Source: Cladopsammia gracilis (lineage: Eukaryota; Cnidaria; Anthozoa; Scleractinia; Dendrophylliidae). Taken from it: DNA of 64,000 nt. The stretch spans positions 186,001 through 250,000 of the forward strand of contig JAJGOT010000747.1 of the NCBI GenBank assembly GCA_022457155.1, given 5' to 3'. The translations under genes and the position numbers were made by a program. Positions 50,431 to 58,820 of this stretch are shown in pieces (within the stretch, counting starts at the first letter, position 1; every line of letters begins with the position of its first letter). The notes below the pieces were generated by a model. It ran no database searches. It was given only the letters and a program-made list of their open reading frames with translations, and was not told the origin of the DNA.

Positions 50431-50861
50431 GTAATTTTGACCTAGAATTATGGATAAGATATTTAAAAATACCTGATTTCAAAGGTATTTTTTCGAGAGA
50501 TCAAACAGTAAGTATACCACCAGGTAAAACAGGATGTTGTATAATTAATCTTGATGATAAGATAGGGAACGGTACACACTGGGTATGTAGTTATGTCAAA
50601 AATAAAAATCTCATCTATTATTTTGATTCGTTTTGTTTGCCACCACCACAAGATTTCATTGATTATGCAAATGGCTTGCGCATGGAATACCAATACAATA
50701 TCGGTTACCCGTTTCAAGCTATAAAATCAGTAAGATGTGGTTATTACTGTCTATATTTTCTTGATAATATTTACAAAAAATCATTTTACGATTGCTTAAG
50801 TAGATTCAAAATTGATAATCAAAACTACAATGAAAAGTTTATTAAAAAATATTTCATGTAA
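50400..50861 (+). CDS. Adenain-like cysteine protease
   Basis: About 150 residues, starting in the -1 frame relative to the upstream gene. The motif order is that of the C5/adenain and Ulp1-like clan: PLSNFDLELWIRYLKI, FKGIFSRDQ, catalytic His in GTHWVCSYV, Asp in YYFDSF, and Cys in VRCGYYCLYFLD. The expected role is maturation of capsid precursors. There is no in-frame ATG before the catalytic His (the in-frame TGA is at 50397-50399), so expression needs frameshifting from the upstream gene, a non-AUG start, or this copy has lost a base near the ATG at 50419. The catalytic triad is otherwise complete. Confidence 0.85.
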   Translation, partial: KKPKFRDVPLSNFDLELWIRYLKIPDFKGIFSRDQTVSIPPGKTGCCIINLDDKIGNGTHWVCSYVKNKNLIYYFDSFCLPPPQDFIDYANGLRMEYQYNIGYPFQAIKSVRCGYYCLYFLDNIYKKSFYDCLSRFKIDNQNYNEKFIKKYFM

Positions 50862-50875
50862 TTAAAATTAAAAAG

Positions 50876-50900
50876 TTTATTATACAGTTCGTATAATAAA
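50876..50900 (+). promoter_or_regulatory. TTATTATAC…GTATAATAA hairpin, copy 4
   Basis: 10-bp stem TTTATTATAC/GTATAATAAA with a 5-nt loop, directly touching the ATG at 50901 and 15 nt past the protease stop. Confidence 0.65.
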
Positions 50901-51083
50901 ATGGAACCACCAGCAAATATATATTGCGTCAAGGAACAAAAACATACAAACAACGCTGAACCATCCGGTTATGAGATAGCCTCAAACGGTAGACCTTATT
51001 TTTGGTGTAAGTGCGCTAATTGTGATATTAAGAAAATCCGTTTCGTTAAGAAATCTCATTTCGATAAGATTTCGGGAAACTAG
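50901..51083 (+). CDS. Small zinc-ribbon-like protein (DUF5679-like)
   Basis: 60 residues with IYCVKEQKHTNN…SNGRPYFWCKCANCDIKKIRFVKK. The pattern YCVKC…NGR…GxCxxCGxKxxRF is known from short DUF5679-type proteins in Polintons and giant viruses. Here the second cysteine of the first pair is Glu (CVKE), leaving one Cys on that side, so metal binding may be weakened or use other ligands. Role unknown. It is followed immediately by a GC-rich hairpin. Confidence 0.7.
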   Translation: MEPPANIYCVKEQKHTNNAEPSGYEIASNGRPYFWCKCANCDIKKIRFVKKSHFDKISGN

Positions 51084-51086
51084 TTC

Positions 51087-51107
51087 AGCCCGCCTCAGGG
51101 GCGGGCT
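51087..51107 (+). terminator. GC-rich hairpin with T-tract
   Basis: 8-bp stem AGCCCGCC/GGCGGGCT with a 5-nt loop, followed by TTCTT, 3 nt after the TAG of the DUF5679-like gene. It looks like a bacterial-type intrinsic terminator and is the only GC-rich hairpin in an otherwise AT-rich element. Confidence 0.5.
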
Positions 51108-51148
51108 TTCTTGATGTGGAAGGTAGTCATAGTCTTGGAGAGATTGCT

Positions 51149-51721
51149 ATGAAATCAGCTACGAAAGGTATTTACAATTTAGGAAAAATAGCAGCGTCAA
51201 AAGCCGTCAAATCAGACTTTGTAAAGAAAAAGATTAAATCAGGTATTAATAAGTATATAGATCAGGGTTTGGACAGTTTCACAAAAGACTTATCGAAAAG
51301 ACTCGATCCGCTTCACCGAGGTAACGGTTTCGACATTCATAATGCGATTTTAAAACTTCCGAAACCAAAAGGAGGCTGGACATTACCAGGACATAAATAT
51401 ACAGGTCCAGGAAATCCGATACATAAACAGGCATATTGGGATGATGAAGGTAATATTCTTGAAGTTTATGATAAACCTACTGGAAGAACGGATGCTGTAT
51501 CGATGCAGCATGATGTTGATTATACTGTCTGTGCATCGAAGTTGGATCCACGTAAATGTAAAAATGAAGCTGATAGGAAAATGGTGAAAGCCTTGGATAG
51601 TATACCATATAACGAGCGACAATATGGTCATGCGCTAGCTAGAAATGTAATAGATACAAAACAAAAACTTGGAATGGGTGCTTCAAAAAACGGAAAAAGC
51701 CGCCGAGTAAAAACATGTTGA
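51149..51721 (+). CDS. Parvovirus-type phospholipase A2 domain protein
   Basis: 190 residues from the ATG at 51149 (the frame is open a little further upstream, from a GTG at 51116). A helical basic N-terminal region is followed by a secreted-type PLA2 core like that of parvoviral VP1: calcium loop YTGPGNP, catalytic HDxxY (QHDVDY) and the ADxxM helix (EADRKMV). The usual role is membrane lipid hydrolysis during particle escape from endosomes. It overlaps the integrase start by 7 nt. Confidence 0.85.
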   Translation: MKSATKGIYNLGKIAASKAVKSDFVKKKIKSGINKYIDQGLDSFTKDLSKRLDPLHRGNGFDIHNAILKLPKPKGGWTLPGHKYTGPGNPIHKQAYWDDEGNILEVYDKPTGRTDAVSMQHDVDYTVCASKLDPRKCKNEADRKMVKALDSIPYNERQYGHALARNVIDTKQKLGMGASKNGKSRRVKTC

Positions 51722-52659
51722 CGTGGCAAGAAAAGTTAGCTGATGAACTACATAAACCTATAAGACGAAAGTTTACTCGGCGGCGTGTTATTGTTAATGG
51801 TATCGATGATATATGGTGTTCTGACCTTGTTGAGATGCAGAAATATAGTAAGTGGAATAAGGGTTATCGGTATCTTCTCATGGTGTTAGATATTTTCAGT
51901 AAATACGGTTGGATTGTACCGTTGAAGAATAAAAAGGGAGAGACCGTTGCAGAAGCGTTCAAAGCAATATTCATGGAAGGAAGAAAACCAAGAATGTTGT
52001 GGACTGATAAGGGAAAAGAGTATTATAATAAGAATATGAAAGAACTGTTAGACAAAAATAAGATAACAATATATTCGACAGAGAATGAAGAAAAATCTAC
52101 TGTTTGTGAAAGATGGAACCGTACGATAAAACAGAAAATTTCTAAGCAAAATACCATCCAAAACAATACTGTGTATTATGATGTGTTACCGAAGATATTG
52201 AAAAAATATAATAATACAAAACATCGAAGCATCGGGATGACGCCTGTGGAAGCATCGAAGAAAAAGAATGAAAGTGCTGTTTTCTTAAATCTGTATGGAA
52301 AGATGAAACGAACAGCTACGCATAAACCGAAATTTAAAGTTGGTGATAAAGTTCGAATATCAAAATATAAACGTCCTGTTTTCGATAAAGGTTACACACC
52401 GAATTGGACTGAAGAGATTTTTATTATCAATAAGATTCAATACACGAATCCGATAACTTATAAAATAAAGGATGAGATGGATGAGGAGATAACAGGTACT
52501 TTTTATGAGCAAGAGTTGCAGAAGGCTGTTCAAGATGTTTACCGTATTGAGAAAGTGATTCGACGAGATGCTCGAAAAGGTAAAGCGTTAGTGAAGTGGA
52601 GCGGTTATCCAGAAAAATTCAACTCTTGGATAGATCTGAAAGAACTGAAAGACTTGTAA
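51715..52659 (+). CDS. Retroviral-type integrase with chromodomain
   Basis: 314 residues. The catalytic triad is D37 (WCSDLVEM), D98 (LWTDKGKEYYN) and E132 (VCERWNRTIK), with 33 residues between the last two. The following NTKHRSIGMTPVEA and FKVGDKVRIS are conserved in Polinton/Gypsy-type integrases. The C-terminal ~45 residues form a chromodomain (YRIEKVIRRD, VKWSGYPEKFNSWID) likely to guide insertion to marked chromatin. No HHCC zinc finger is visible at the N-terminus. Expected to make the 6-bp duplication seen at the element borders. Start ATG overlaps the end of the PLA2 gene. Confidence 0.92.
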   Translation: MLTWQEKLADELHKPIRRKFTRRRVIVNGIDDIWCSDLVEMQKYSKWNKGYRYLLMVLDIFSKYGWIVPLKNKKGETVAEAFKAIFMEGRKPRMLWTDKGKEYYNKNMKELLDKNKITIYSTENEEKSTVCERWNRTIKQKISKQNTIQNNTVYYDVLPKILKKYNNTKHRSIGMTPVEASKKKNESAVFLNLYGKMKRTATHKPKFKVGDKVRISKYKRPVFDKGYTPNWTEEIFIINKIQYTNPITYKIKDEMDEEITGTFYEQELQKAVQDVYRIEKVIRRDARKGKALVKWSGYPEKFNSWIDLKELKDL

Positions 52660-52670
52660 TGATGTAAGCT

Positions 52671-52705
52671 TTTTTCATTTCATGTATTTCATATGAAATG
52701 AAAAA
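52671..52705. terminator. Shared hairpin between integrase and PolB ends
   Basis: 13-bp stem TTTTTCATTTCAT/ATGAAATGAAAAA with a 9-nt loop, between two convergent stops (52659 and 52716). It belongs to the TTTCA…TGAAA class of the left arm. Confidence 0.65.
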
Positions 52706-52715
52706 TCATGCGAAG

Positions 52716-55700
52716 CTATTTTGTTTTATAATGTCCGTACGCAAGTGTGTGAATTCTATCAGGTTGTATTATTCTCTTATCATCATCTGCTGAAAGAGCG
52801 ATCTTATTCACCTCTTCCGTAAATACTTCATGTTTACAGCTCCTTATGGTATACATCTTTCGGTATTGTTTTCCACCTCCAAATAAACATTTCTTATAAT
52901 CATCGAATTTAATGCTTTTCTTTACTACCGGTTTCTTTACCCCTTTACACTTCTTCTCCTCCTTTCCCTCGTACATCTTATAACTGTAAAGTTTCGACCT
53001 CAACCCTACAAATTCTTCTATTATTTTACCACCAGCTTCATCCTTGAACATTCCCACCACTTTCTTATTTATACCTTGTTGTATACCTGACGGATGATCT
53101 TCTGGAAAATTACTCGTATCAAACTTGGCAACTACATCATCGCTTATATCTTTGTAAAAGTCTTTTGTTTCAATCTCATATGCCAAACTATCCGTATCGG
53201 TAAATAGTAGCTTTGCTTTTTCACCGTACTTTGGTTTGATGTAGTTATAATGAAAATCGTACATTAGTGTTTTACTCAGATCGAGGATACACATACCGAT
53301 ATATACCGGTTTGTTGAATACTAGCCATTTCTTTTTCATGTTGATCGCGGCTAAACGTCTTGAGAAGATGGTGCAGTGATTGAAGTTGGGTTTTGCTGTT
53401 AGTTTCTTTGCTTTTTTTGCTGAGTTGAGTAGTTTTATATCCACCCTGTTACGGATGTTTTCCATCGTTTTTCCAAAGACGGAATTATTCATAAGTTTGA
53501 AAAACTCCTTTTCAAACTCATTTTGAGCATTTGCTCTCAAGCGAGTGTTTAGATCGATGTACTCTTTCATCCAATCACTCTCTCTAAATTTAATACCTCG
53601 ATGAATCTTTGTGATTTTCAACCCTAAAGATTCATATAATTTGAGATTTTCATAGTGAACAACGTATTTCTTTTTATTATTCAAGTTAGGTATTAGTTTC
53701 TCCACTTTGTTTACCTTCATCCTCTCTGGTGCGAGAGGGTAGTCATTATGAAGGCCGTGCATTTCATATGGATACTCGAGATCGACCTCGAGTATGCAAC
53801 TCTTATCTCTCCAGTTAGTCAACTCTTTTTCATTCATCCATTTGAAACCGCCTGTAGGTAATTTCTTACACATAGCCCAACCGTAAAGGTTATTCGCATC
53901 GAGATATACATTATATGTGTCAGACTTACTCTCATCATACTTTTCTTCCATGTAGATGTTGTTAGCCTTACCATACCTGTTTGAAATCATTGAAATACCA
54001 CCTCTTATCCCCTTTTCAAACATTAGCAACATATCTGGATCGGTCAAAAGTTCAAGATGGACTTTTGTATATTTTAGCAACGCATCCCAAGATAATCCTG
54101 GTGTGGTATAATACCAGGCTGGATCAAGATCGTAATGTTTCATACAAAGATCACGAAAGTTTTCAAATACATCACACAGCTGTACAACATCTAATTTGTT
54201 GTACAGATCGTGATAATCTCTTAGTGTCTTCATTTCAAACGTACTCCACACCTTTTGCGCATATTCATAATCTTCGTCAGAAATACCTTCACCACTTAGT
54301 TTAGAAAAGAATTTATCTTTCGGTGGTAATTGTGTTTCGTTTAATCTGTCGAGAGAGTTCATGTATTCATACGGATATACACCTTTTCTCAACAACAACT
54401 CAAACTTCTCACTTCCAAAAAACCTGCGTGTGTTTTTAAACTTTTCCTTTGATGCGCTCTTGAGATTTGTAACCAGCTTATCCAAACCTGTAGCCATAAA
54501 CTTGAAACTATCGATAAATCGCAATTCTCGTTTTACCTCCTTTACCTCACCTTTATCACCTTCAAATATGTCAACCGTTATTACTTTCGTGAAACTAATG
54601 TATTTTTCTTCATTTTGTGGAATACAGTTTATATCGCCTTCACTAACACCGAGCTGCCTAATAAATAGGTGAGCATCGTACCCACTCAAGTTGTGAAAAA
54701 CTACAGGAATAAATCTCGGTTTCCTGCATGCGAGATTACAACTGTTATGTGCTGCACCTCGAAATTTACCGGTATAATGACAATGATCACGTACTTTTTT
54801 ATCCCCTTCTGTAAATTTACCTTCACAAATCCAACACTTATTTGAACTTTCATACTTTTGCTTATGCTTATCCTTAAAAATCATCTTCTTTGGAAATTTA
54901 AACTTGTAATATATATTTTCAACCTCAGCTTCCAACGCATCTATAAATATCTGAGCTACATCATCATCTTCAGAAGTTGCTGTGTAGTTAACACATCGGT
55001 TAAGATCGGCGTTATTATCAAAAGCGCACTTAATATAATAATTAAAACTTGACGGTTTATGTATCTGCAACCTGTTTGTAAAACTCTCCTCTTCCTCTTC
55101 CTCTTCCTCTTCCTCTTCCTCTTCCTCTTCCTCTTCCTCTTCCTCTTCAGGAGGTGGTTGATCTGCTTCTATCGGTTTGATAAGCGACTCGAAATCTGCA
55201 TAGCAAACAAAGGGATGGCGTATTTTTCGATTAAGGTTTGTAAATGAAAGAAACGCATTATCTTCATTTGGCATTTTAATTCTAACAGCCTCATTATCTT
55301 TACAGTCTTCTTCATGTTTATTTAACAATTCTTGTGTACCGAAAGGGTTGAGACATCTTAAACAAAAATACTTTTTAATCTTTTTCTTTGATACCTGTTT
55401 TGATAATAATCTACTCATACTATTAATGAGACAGTAGTGTTTCTTTTCACCTTCGGAAATGAGTAAGAGATTTACATGGTTTGTACGATTTTTTAGATTT
55501 ACGTTATCACTTACTTTCAAAGGGTAAACCATTCTTTCATACCCATAAACATTAATACTTATAGTCTCGTTTTGTTTTTCAAAACGATTAAGATCCTTCA
55601 GTTCGAACGGAAACTCGATCCCATCCCAGTTTAATTTTTCAGACTGTTTCCTTAATATCTTCGTTATACGTTCACCATCTCTAGCTACCAGGTTTAGTGC

Positions 55701-56780
55701 TCTTGTAACACACCATTTGAAGCGTTCATCGTCTTCGTTTTCCATGTTTATTATCGCCTTTTTCTTTGAAAGCACTTTTGGAAGTTTTATGTAGGAGGAA
55801 CCTCTGAGCGGTTCATACTTTACTGTATGAAGTTCCAAAGCAATGATTGAATCAAATATCCAATTACTACCTCGTTTTTGATATGCTGCTAAACTCTCCA
55901 GTATCTTACCCGTCATTTTTTGATAAAGATCTTCAAAGTCTGTACCTTCAAGGTTTATCTCAACATTTGAAACAAAATGACCGGTTGTATACTCTACTTC
56001 GCCGGTTACTATATTTGTTTTCGACATGGAACACTTTAGGATTAATTTCAACTTTATGTTGTGATGTTCGTTTAGGAACTGAAGTATAGTTGGTTTTACA
56101 GCTAACAAGAATGTTTTTGGACCATACCCCTTAACTCCGTCAATAATATATTGCACGGCAAACTTTTTCAAAGCTGACTTCCTCTCTTCAAGCTTGAACG
56201 CGCTTGTTTGTTTAGGCTTTAAATTTTCTAAAGCCACTTGGAGTGAATTTCTTTTTGAAACCCACTGTTTTTTCTGTTTGTTATTTTTTACCTTTTTTTT
56301 CACCTTTTGGAGTTTTTTCTTGATTCTTTTGATCTGTTTGACTTTTGCTTTATCATTCACCACTTCAACAGGTGAAGGCATTTCAAAGTTCTTTTCTTCT
56401 CTTTTCTGTCTACGAGTTTGTTTAGTTTTCAACTGATAAGGTTTTGGTTCTGCTTTTCGTTGTGGTGGAGGTGGTGTTTGTTCTCTTTCCCTAGGTGGTG
56501 ATTCTTCTTCATCTATAAAATTAACAATACCGCGTTGTGGTGGAACAGTAGTATTGGCAGCTAGTCGTTGTCTTCTCTTTTTGGAAAGCCTCTTCTTTTT
56601 AGGTTTGTCATTCTCTTCCTTTTGTGATTTAATACTACTTTCAATGAATTTGATTAGGTTAGCTTTCCTCCTATAACGTGAATAACCTTTCAAACCGTTT
56701 TCACGCGCAATTGTCTTAAGCTGTTCAACAGTTTTTGAATCCATCTTATTTGTATGCGTACAAGATTTCTTTAATTCCAT
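52716..56780 (-). CDS. Protein-primed family B DNA polymerase
   Basis: 1354 residues from the first ATG; the ATG at 56744 (13th codon) is an alternative because the first codons lie in the shared terminal-repeat motif. Order: SAP-like N-terminus (LKTIARENGLKGYSRYRRKA), basic/proline-rich linker, exonuclease motif ADFESLI (~527), poly-Glu tract (~545-566), endonuclease VII-like zinc module (CWIC…DHCHYTGKFRG…HNSCN, ~649-682) inserted in the exonuclease, exo II FHNLSGYDAHLF (~700), polymerase A DANNLYGW (~960), motif B NNSVFGKTMEN (~1100) and C DTDS (~1196). Replicates the element from protein-primed ends. All key motifs are intact. Confidence 0.95.
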   Translation of the reverse strand: MELKKSCTHTNKMDSKTVEQLKTIARENGLKGYSRYRRKANLIKFIESSIKSQKEENDKPKKKRLSKKRRQRLAANTTVPPQRGIVNFIDEEESPPREREQTPPPPQRKAEPKPYQLKTKQTRRQKREEKNFEMPSPVEVVNDKAKVKQIKRIKKKLQKVKKKVKNNKQKKQWVSKRNSLQVALENLKPKQTSAFKLEERKSALKKFAVQYIIDGVKGYGPKTFLLAVKPTILQFLNEHHNIKLKLILKCSMSKTNIVTGEVEYTTGHFVSNVEINLEGTDFEDLYQKMTGKILESLAAYQKRGSNWIFDSIIALELHTVKYEPLRGSSYIKLPKVLSKKKAIINMENEDDERFKWCVTRALNLVARDGERITKILRKQSEKLNWDGIEFPFELKDLNRFEKQNETISINVYGYERMVYPLKVSDNVNLKNRTNHVNLLLISEGEKKHYCLINSMSRLLSKQVSKKKIKKYFCLRCLNPFGTQELLNKHEEDCKDNEAVRIKMPNEDNAFLSFTNLNRKIRHPFVCYADFESLIKPIEADQPPPEEEEEEEEEEEEEEEEEEEEESFTNRLQIHKPSSFNYYIKCAFDNNADLNRCVNYTATSEDDDVAQIFIDALEAEVENIYYKFKFPKKMIFKDKHKQKYESSNKCWICEGKFTEGDKKVRDHCHYTGKFRGAAHNSCNLACRKPRFIPVVFHNLSGYDAHLFIRQLGVSEGDINCIPQNEEKYISFTKVITVDIFEGDKGEVKEVKRELRFIDSFKFMATGLDKLVTNLKSASKEKFKNTRRFFGSEKFELLLRKGVYPYEYMNSLDRLNETQLPPKDKFFSKLSGEGISDEDYEYAQKVWSTFEMKTLRDYHDLYNKLDVVQLCDVFENFRDLCMKHYDLDPAWYYTTPGLSWDALLKYTKVHLELLTDPDMLLMFEKGIRGGISMISNRYGKANNIYMEEKYDESKSDTYNVYLDANNLYGWAMCKKLPTGGFKWMNEKELTNWRDKSCILEVDLEYPYEMHGLHNDYPLAPERMKVNKVEKLIPNLNNKKKYVVHYENLKLYESLGLKITKIHRGIKFRESDWMKEYIDLNTRLRANAQNEFEKEFFKLMNNSVFGKTMENIRNRVDIKLLNSAKKAKKLTAKPNFNHCTIFSRRLAAINMKKKWLVFNKPVYIGMCILDLSKTLMYDFHYNYIKPKYGEKAKLLFTDTDSLAYEIETKDFYKDISDDVVAKFDTSNFPEDHPSGIQQGINKKVVGMFKDEAGGKIIEEFVGLRSKLYSYKMYEGKEEKKCKGVKKPVVKKSIKFDDYKKCLFGGGKQYRKMYTIRSCKHEVFTEEVNKIALSADDDKRIIQPDRIHTLAYGHYKTK
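55085..55149 (-). repeat. Coding GAGGAA microsatellite in PolB
   Basis: The in-frame run encodes about 21 glutamates between exonuclease motifs I and II. Its length must be a multiple of three to keep the frame, so expansion by 6-bp steps is tolerated. Confidence 0.8.
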
Positions 56781-57125
56781 TTTTCACATATAAAAATTCC
56801 TCACTCCAACTCACTAACATTGCTTGAGTGGTAGTCTCTTTAGGTAGTGGCGATTTTTTTTCTTCCATGGAACTCGTCAGCATTGCTTGAGTGGTATCTC
56901 TTCAGGATAGTCTTCATGACTCGTGACTCGCGAGTTGTGAAATATCTTTTATCGTTAAATTAATGTGGATGATCGATAATTTAACGAAAATGCGCTTGAT
57001 GTTTCGTGACTCGTGAGTTCTCAAACTCGTGACTCGCAAGTTGTGAACCGTTAAATTAATGTGAATGATTGATAATTAAACGAAAAATGAATGATGTGCG
57101 CCAGAAGCCCCCTTTTATACCTACT
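56766..57125 (-). repeat. Polinton right terminal inverted repeat
   Basis: About 360 bp, inverse of 39432-39796. The main difference is a shorter A-run before ATGGAATTAAAG. It overlaps the first PolB codons. Confidence 0.93.
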
Positions 57126-57530
57126 ATCAGGATTCAGCTAATCGATAAATGCACTACGGAGGAAACGCTTAGGGAAAGAGAGGCCCAGTGGGCTTATCGC
57201 CTTCGAACTATTATCCCTTCGGGGTTAAATAGCGATGACTTTTTTTGCAGCAGAAACCCTCGAAGGGACTTGTTTTAATTTTATATACACATAACATAGC
57301 TTTAATTTTGTAGCGCGCGCTTAGCGCGTACAAGGTAGTTATACATGTCTCGCGTCTTACGCTACTTGATGTATATTTTGTAACGGTCGGTCACGCTTAG
57401 TCAGTTGCCCTGACGAAGTCTTTTATAATAAAGACGAAATATCGGCAAGGAATTTATTGTCTTTATTTCCATATTTTGAAGCATCGAGCACTCCTACGAC
57501 TGCGTGAAACACTATTTATGTTGTTTCTCT

Positions 57531-57540
<10 letters not shown>
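57126..57540 (+). mobile_element. PLE D, right part
   Basis: The end of the GIY-YIG domain (IQLIDKCTTEETLREREAQWAYRLR to SRNPRRDLF, stop at 57276) continues the frame broken at 39431. The terminal sequence and a long (TA)n run to 57590 follow. Confidence 0.85.
57405..57448 (+). ncRNA. Hammerhead ribozyme, PLE D
   Basis: CTGACGA core, stem II GTCTTT/AAAGAC, GAAA, ATAT-C, stem I TTGCC/GGCAA. Confidence 0.78.
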
Positions 57541-57594
<54 letters not shown>

Positions 57595-57596
57595 CT

Positions 57597-57720
57597 TTTT
57601 TGTGATGGTCAAGAAGCCAACTCCAATTGGACTATCAGATGTTTAATTGCTCAACGTTTCGGCCGTCGCGGCCTTCCTCAGGAGCTTATACTAGTGTTAC
57701 AACATTTGAAATTTGTGTCA
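57597..57720 (-). mobile_element. PLE E terminal fragment
   Basis: Only a terminal repeat is left, beside a (TA)n run, with a hammerhead of a different family from PLE A-D. No coding sequence. Confidence 0.6.
57649..57685 (-). ncRNA. Hammerhead ribozyme, PLE E
   Basis: On the minus strand: CTGAGGA, stem II GGCC/GGCC around GCGAC, GAAA, then palindrome ACGT and U at the cleavage site. Stem I GCTC/GAGC. Confidence 0.7.
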
Positions 57721-57941
57721 ACGGAAACGTATGTCAGTTAATATAACGTATTATCATATGACCCGTACGGCCCTGCGAACCTTTTCTTTGCAGAACCATT
57801 GATGAAAGTCCCGTATGAGGGCCGTACGCATTTGCGCGCGCGGGGCCGGAAAAAGGCGTACGGCCCTACTACAAAAGCGGACGGCCTCGCGCGTTAAAAT
57901 TTCAAGTAATTTTGTCTCGAATTTGGTCATATGATAAAATG

Positions 57942-58006
57942 CTTATTGACTAAGTTAGGTCGGGCCGGATGGGAAAATATTTGGCTCTCGGTCGTGGCGC
58001 ACGGAA

Positions 58007-58039
<33 letters not shown>

Positions 58040-58081
58040 AGCCAAATATTTTCCCATCCGGCCCTCCCACTTAGTCAATAA
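57942..58081. mobile_element. Fold-back MITE, CTTATTGACTAAGT ends
   Basis: TTATTGACTAAGT at the left is mirrored at the right. The arms share GGGCCGGATGGGAAAATATT and meet at CGGAACTCGCTGCGCTCGGTCCG. Confidence 0.8.
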
Positions 58082-58290
58082 GTACATAATACAAGAAAAC
58101 AAAACAAACCTTGCTCGCGCGCGTTTAAATGTTGCATGCGCACGTTATAACGGAAAGAAACGTACAAAGTAAACAATTAAAATCTGGTGCGTGTGTAACA
58201 GGAGCGCGCGAAGGGTTCTTTACGAAAAATAAATAAATAATTAACAATTAGACCCGTAGGCCTTGAGGGCGAAGGGTCTAATTGTTTTAG

Positions 58291-58435
58291 TATCACCCAA
58301 CTAGTCGGACAGAAAAAGGCAATAATAAAAAAAAAGCAATTGCAAGTTGAAGAAATATTTATTTGGGAATAAAACGAAAAATAAAACCGGCGAATTTCGC
58401 TACTCGATGACTATTACTATTAGACCCCTAGTAGC

Positions 58436-58473
<38 letters not shown>

Positions 58474-58489
58474 GTTGGGTGATACTAAA
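58291..58489. mobile_element. MITE with TTAGTATCACCCAACTAGT ends
   Basis: A 19-bp perfect terminal inverted repeat around ~160 bp of non-coding DNA. Confidence 0.75.
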
Positions 58490-58500
58490 TAAATAAATAA

Positions 58501-58559
<59 letters not shown>

Positions 58560-58568
<9 letters not shown>

Positions 58569-58820
58569 CCTTTTGCAAAAATATTGACACCAAAATATAT
58601 ATAAATATATATTCGTCCTTTGTGTATATTTCGCATGCGTGACGATAGGCGGCAAACAGTTCTCGAGGTGGGTACAGTAGAGTTTGTAAAATGCTACTGT
58701 ACCCACCTTAAAAACTATTTGCCGCCTGTCATTACGTATGCGATATAAACACAAAGGACGAATATATATTTGTATATATTTTTAAGTGTCAATATTTTTG
58801 CAAAAGGGTGTGTATATAAA
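58560..58820. mobile_element. Fold-back element, ~260 bp
   Basis: TACACACCCTTTTGCAAAAA at the left is mirrored at the right. The arms match with few changes to a centre near 58690 (GGGTACAGTAG…CTACTGTACCC). A (TA)n run borders it. Confidence 0.8.

Larger units (their letters stand above)
39432..57125 (+). mobile_element. Complete Polinton/Maverick element, 17.7 kb
   Basis: Terminal inverted repeats start AGTAGGTATAAAAGGGGG at 39432 and end as its inverse at 57125. The 6-bp target duplication ATCAGG (39426-39431, 57126-57131) has the length known for Polintons. It holds the hallmark set of PolB, retroviral-type integrase, A32-like ATPase and adenain-like protease, plus jelly-roll capsid proteins. 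All major genes but one arrangement are intact and the terminal repeats are almost identical, pointing to recent insertion. Confidence 0.97.

Noticed and set aside
52716..56780. Host DNA polymerase gene
   Set aside because: Protein-primed family B features, single long frame and position between Polinton terminal repeats.
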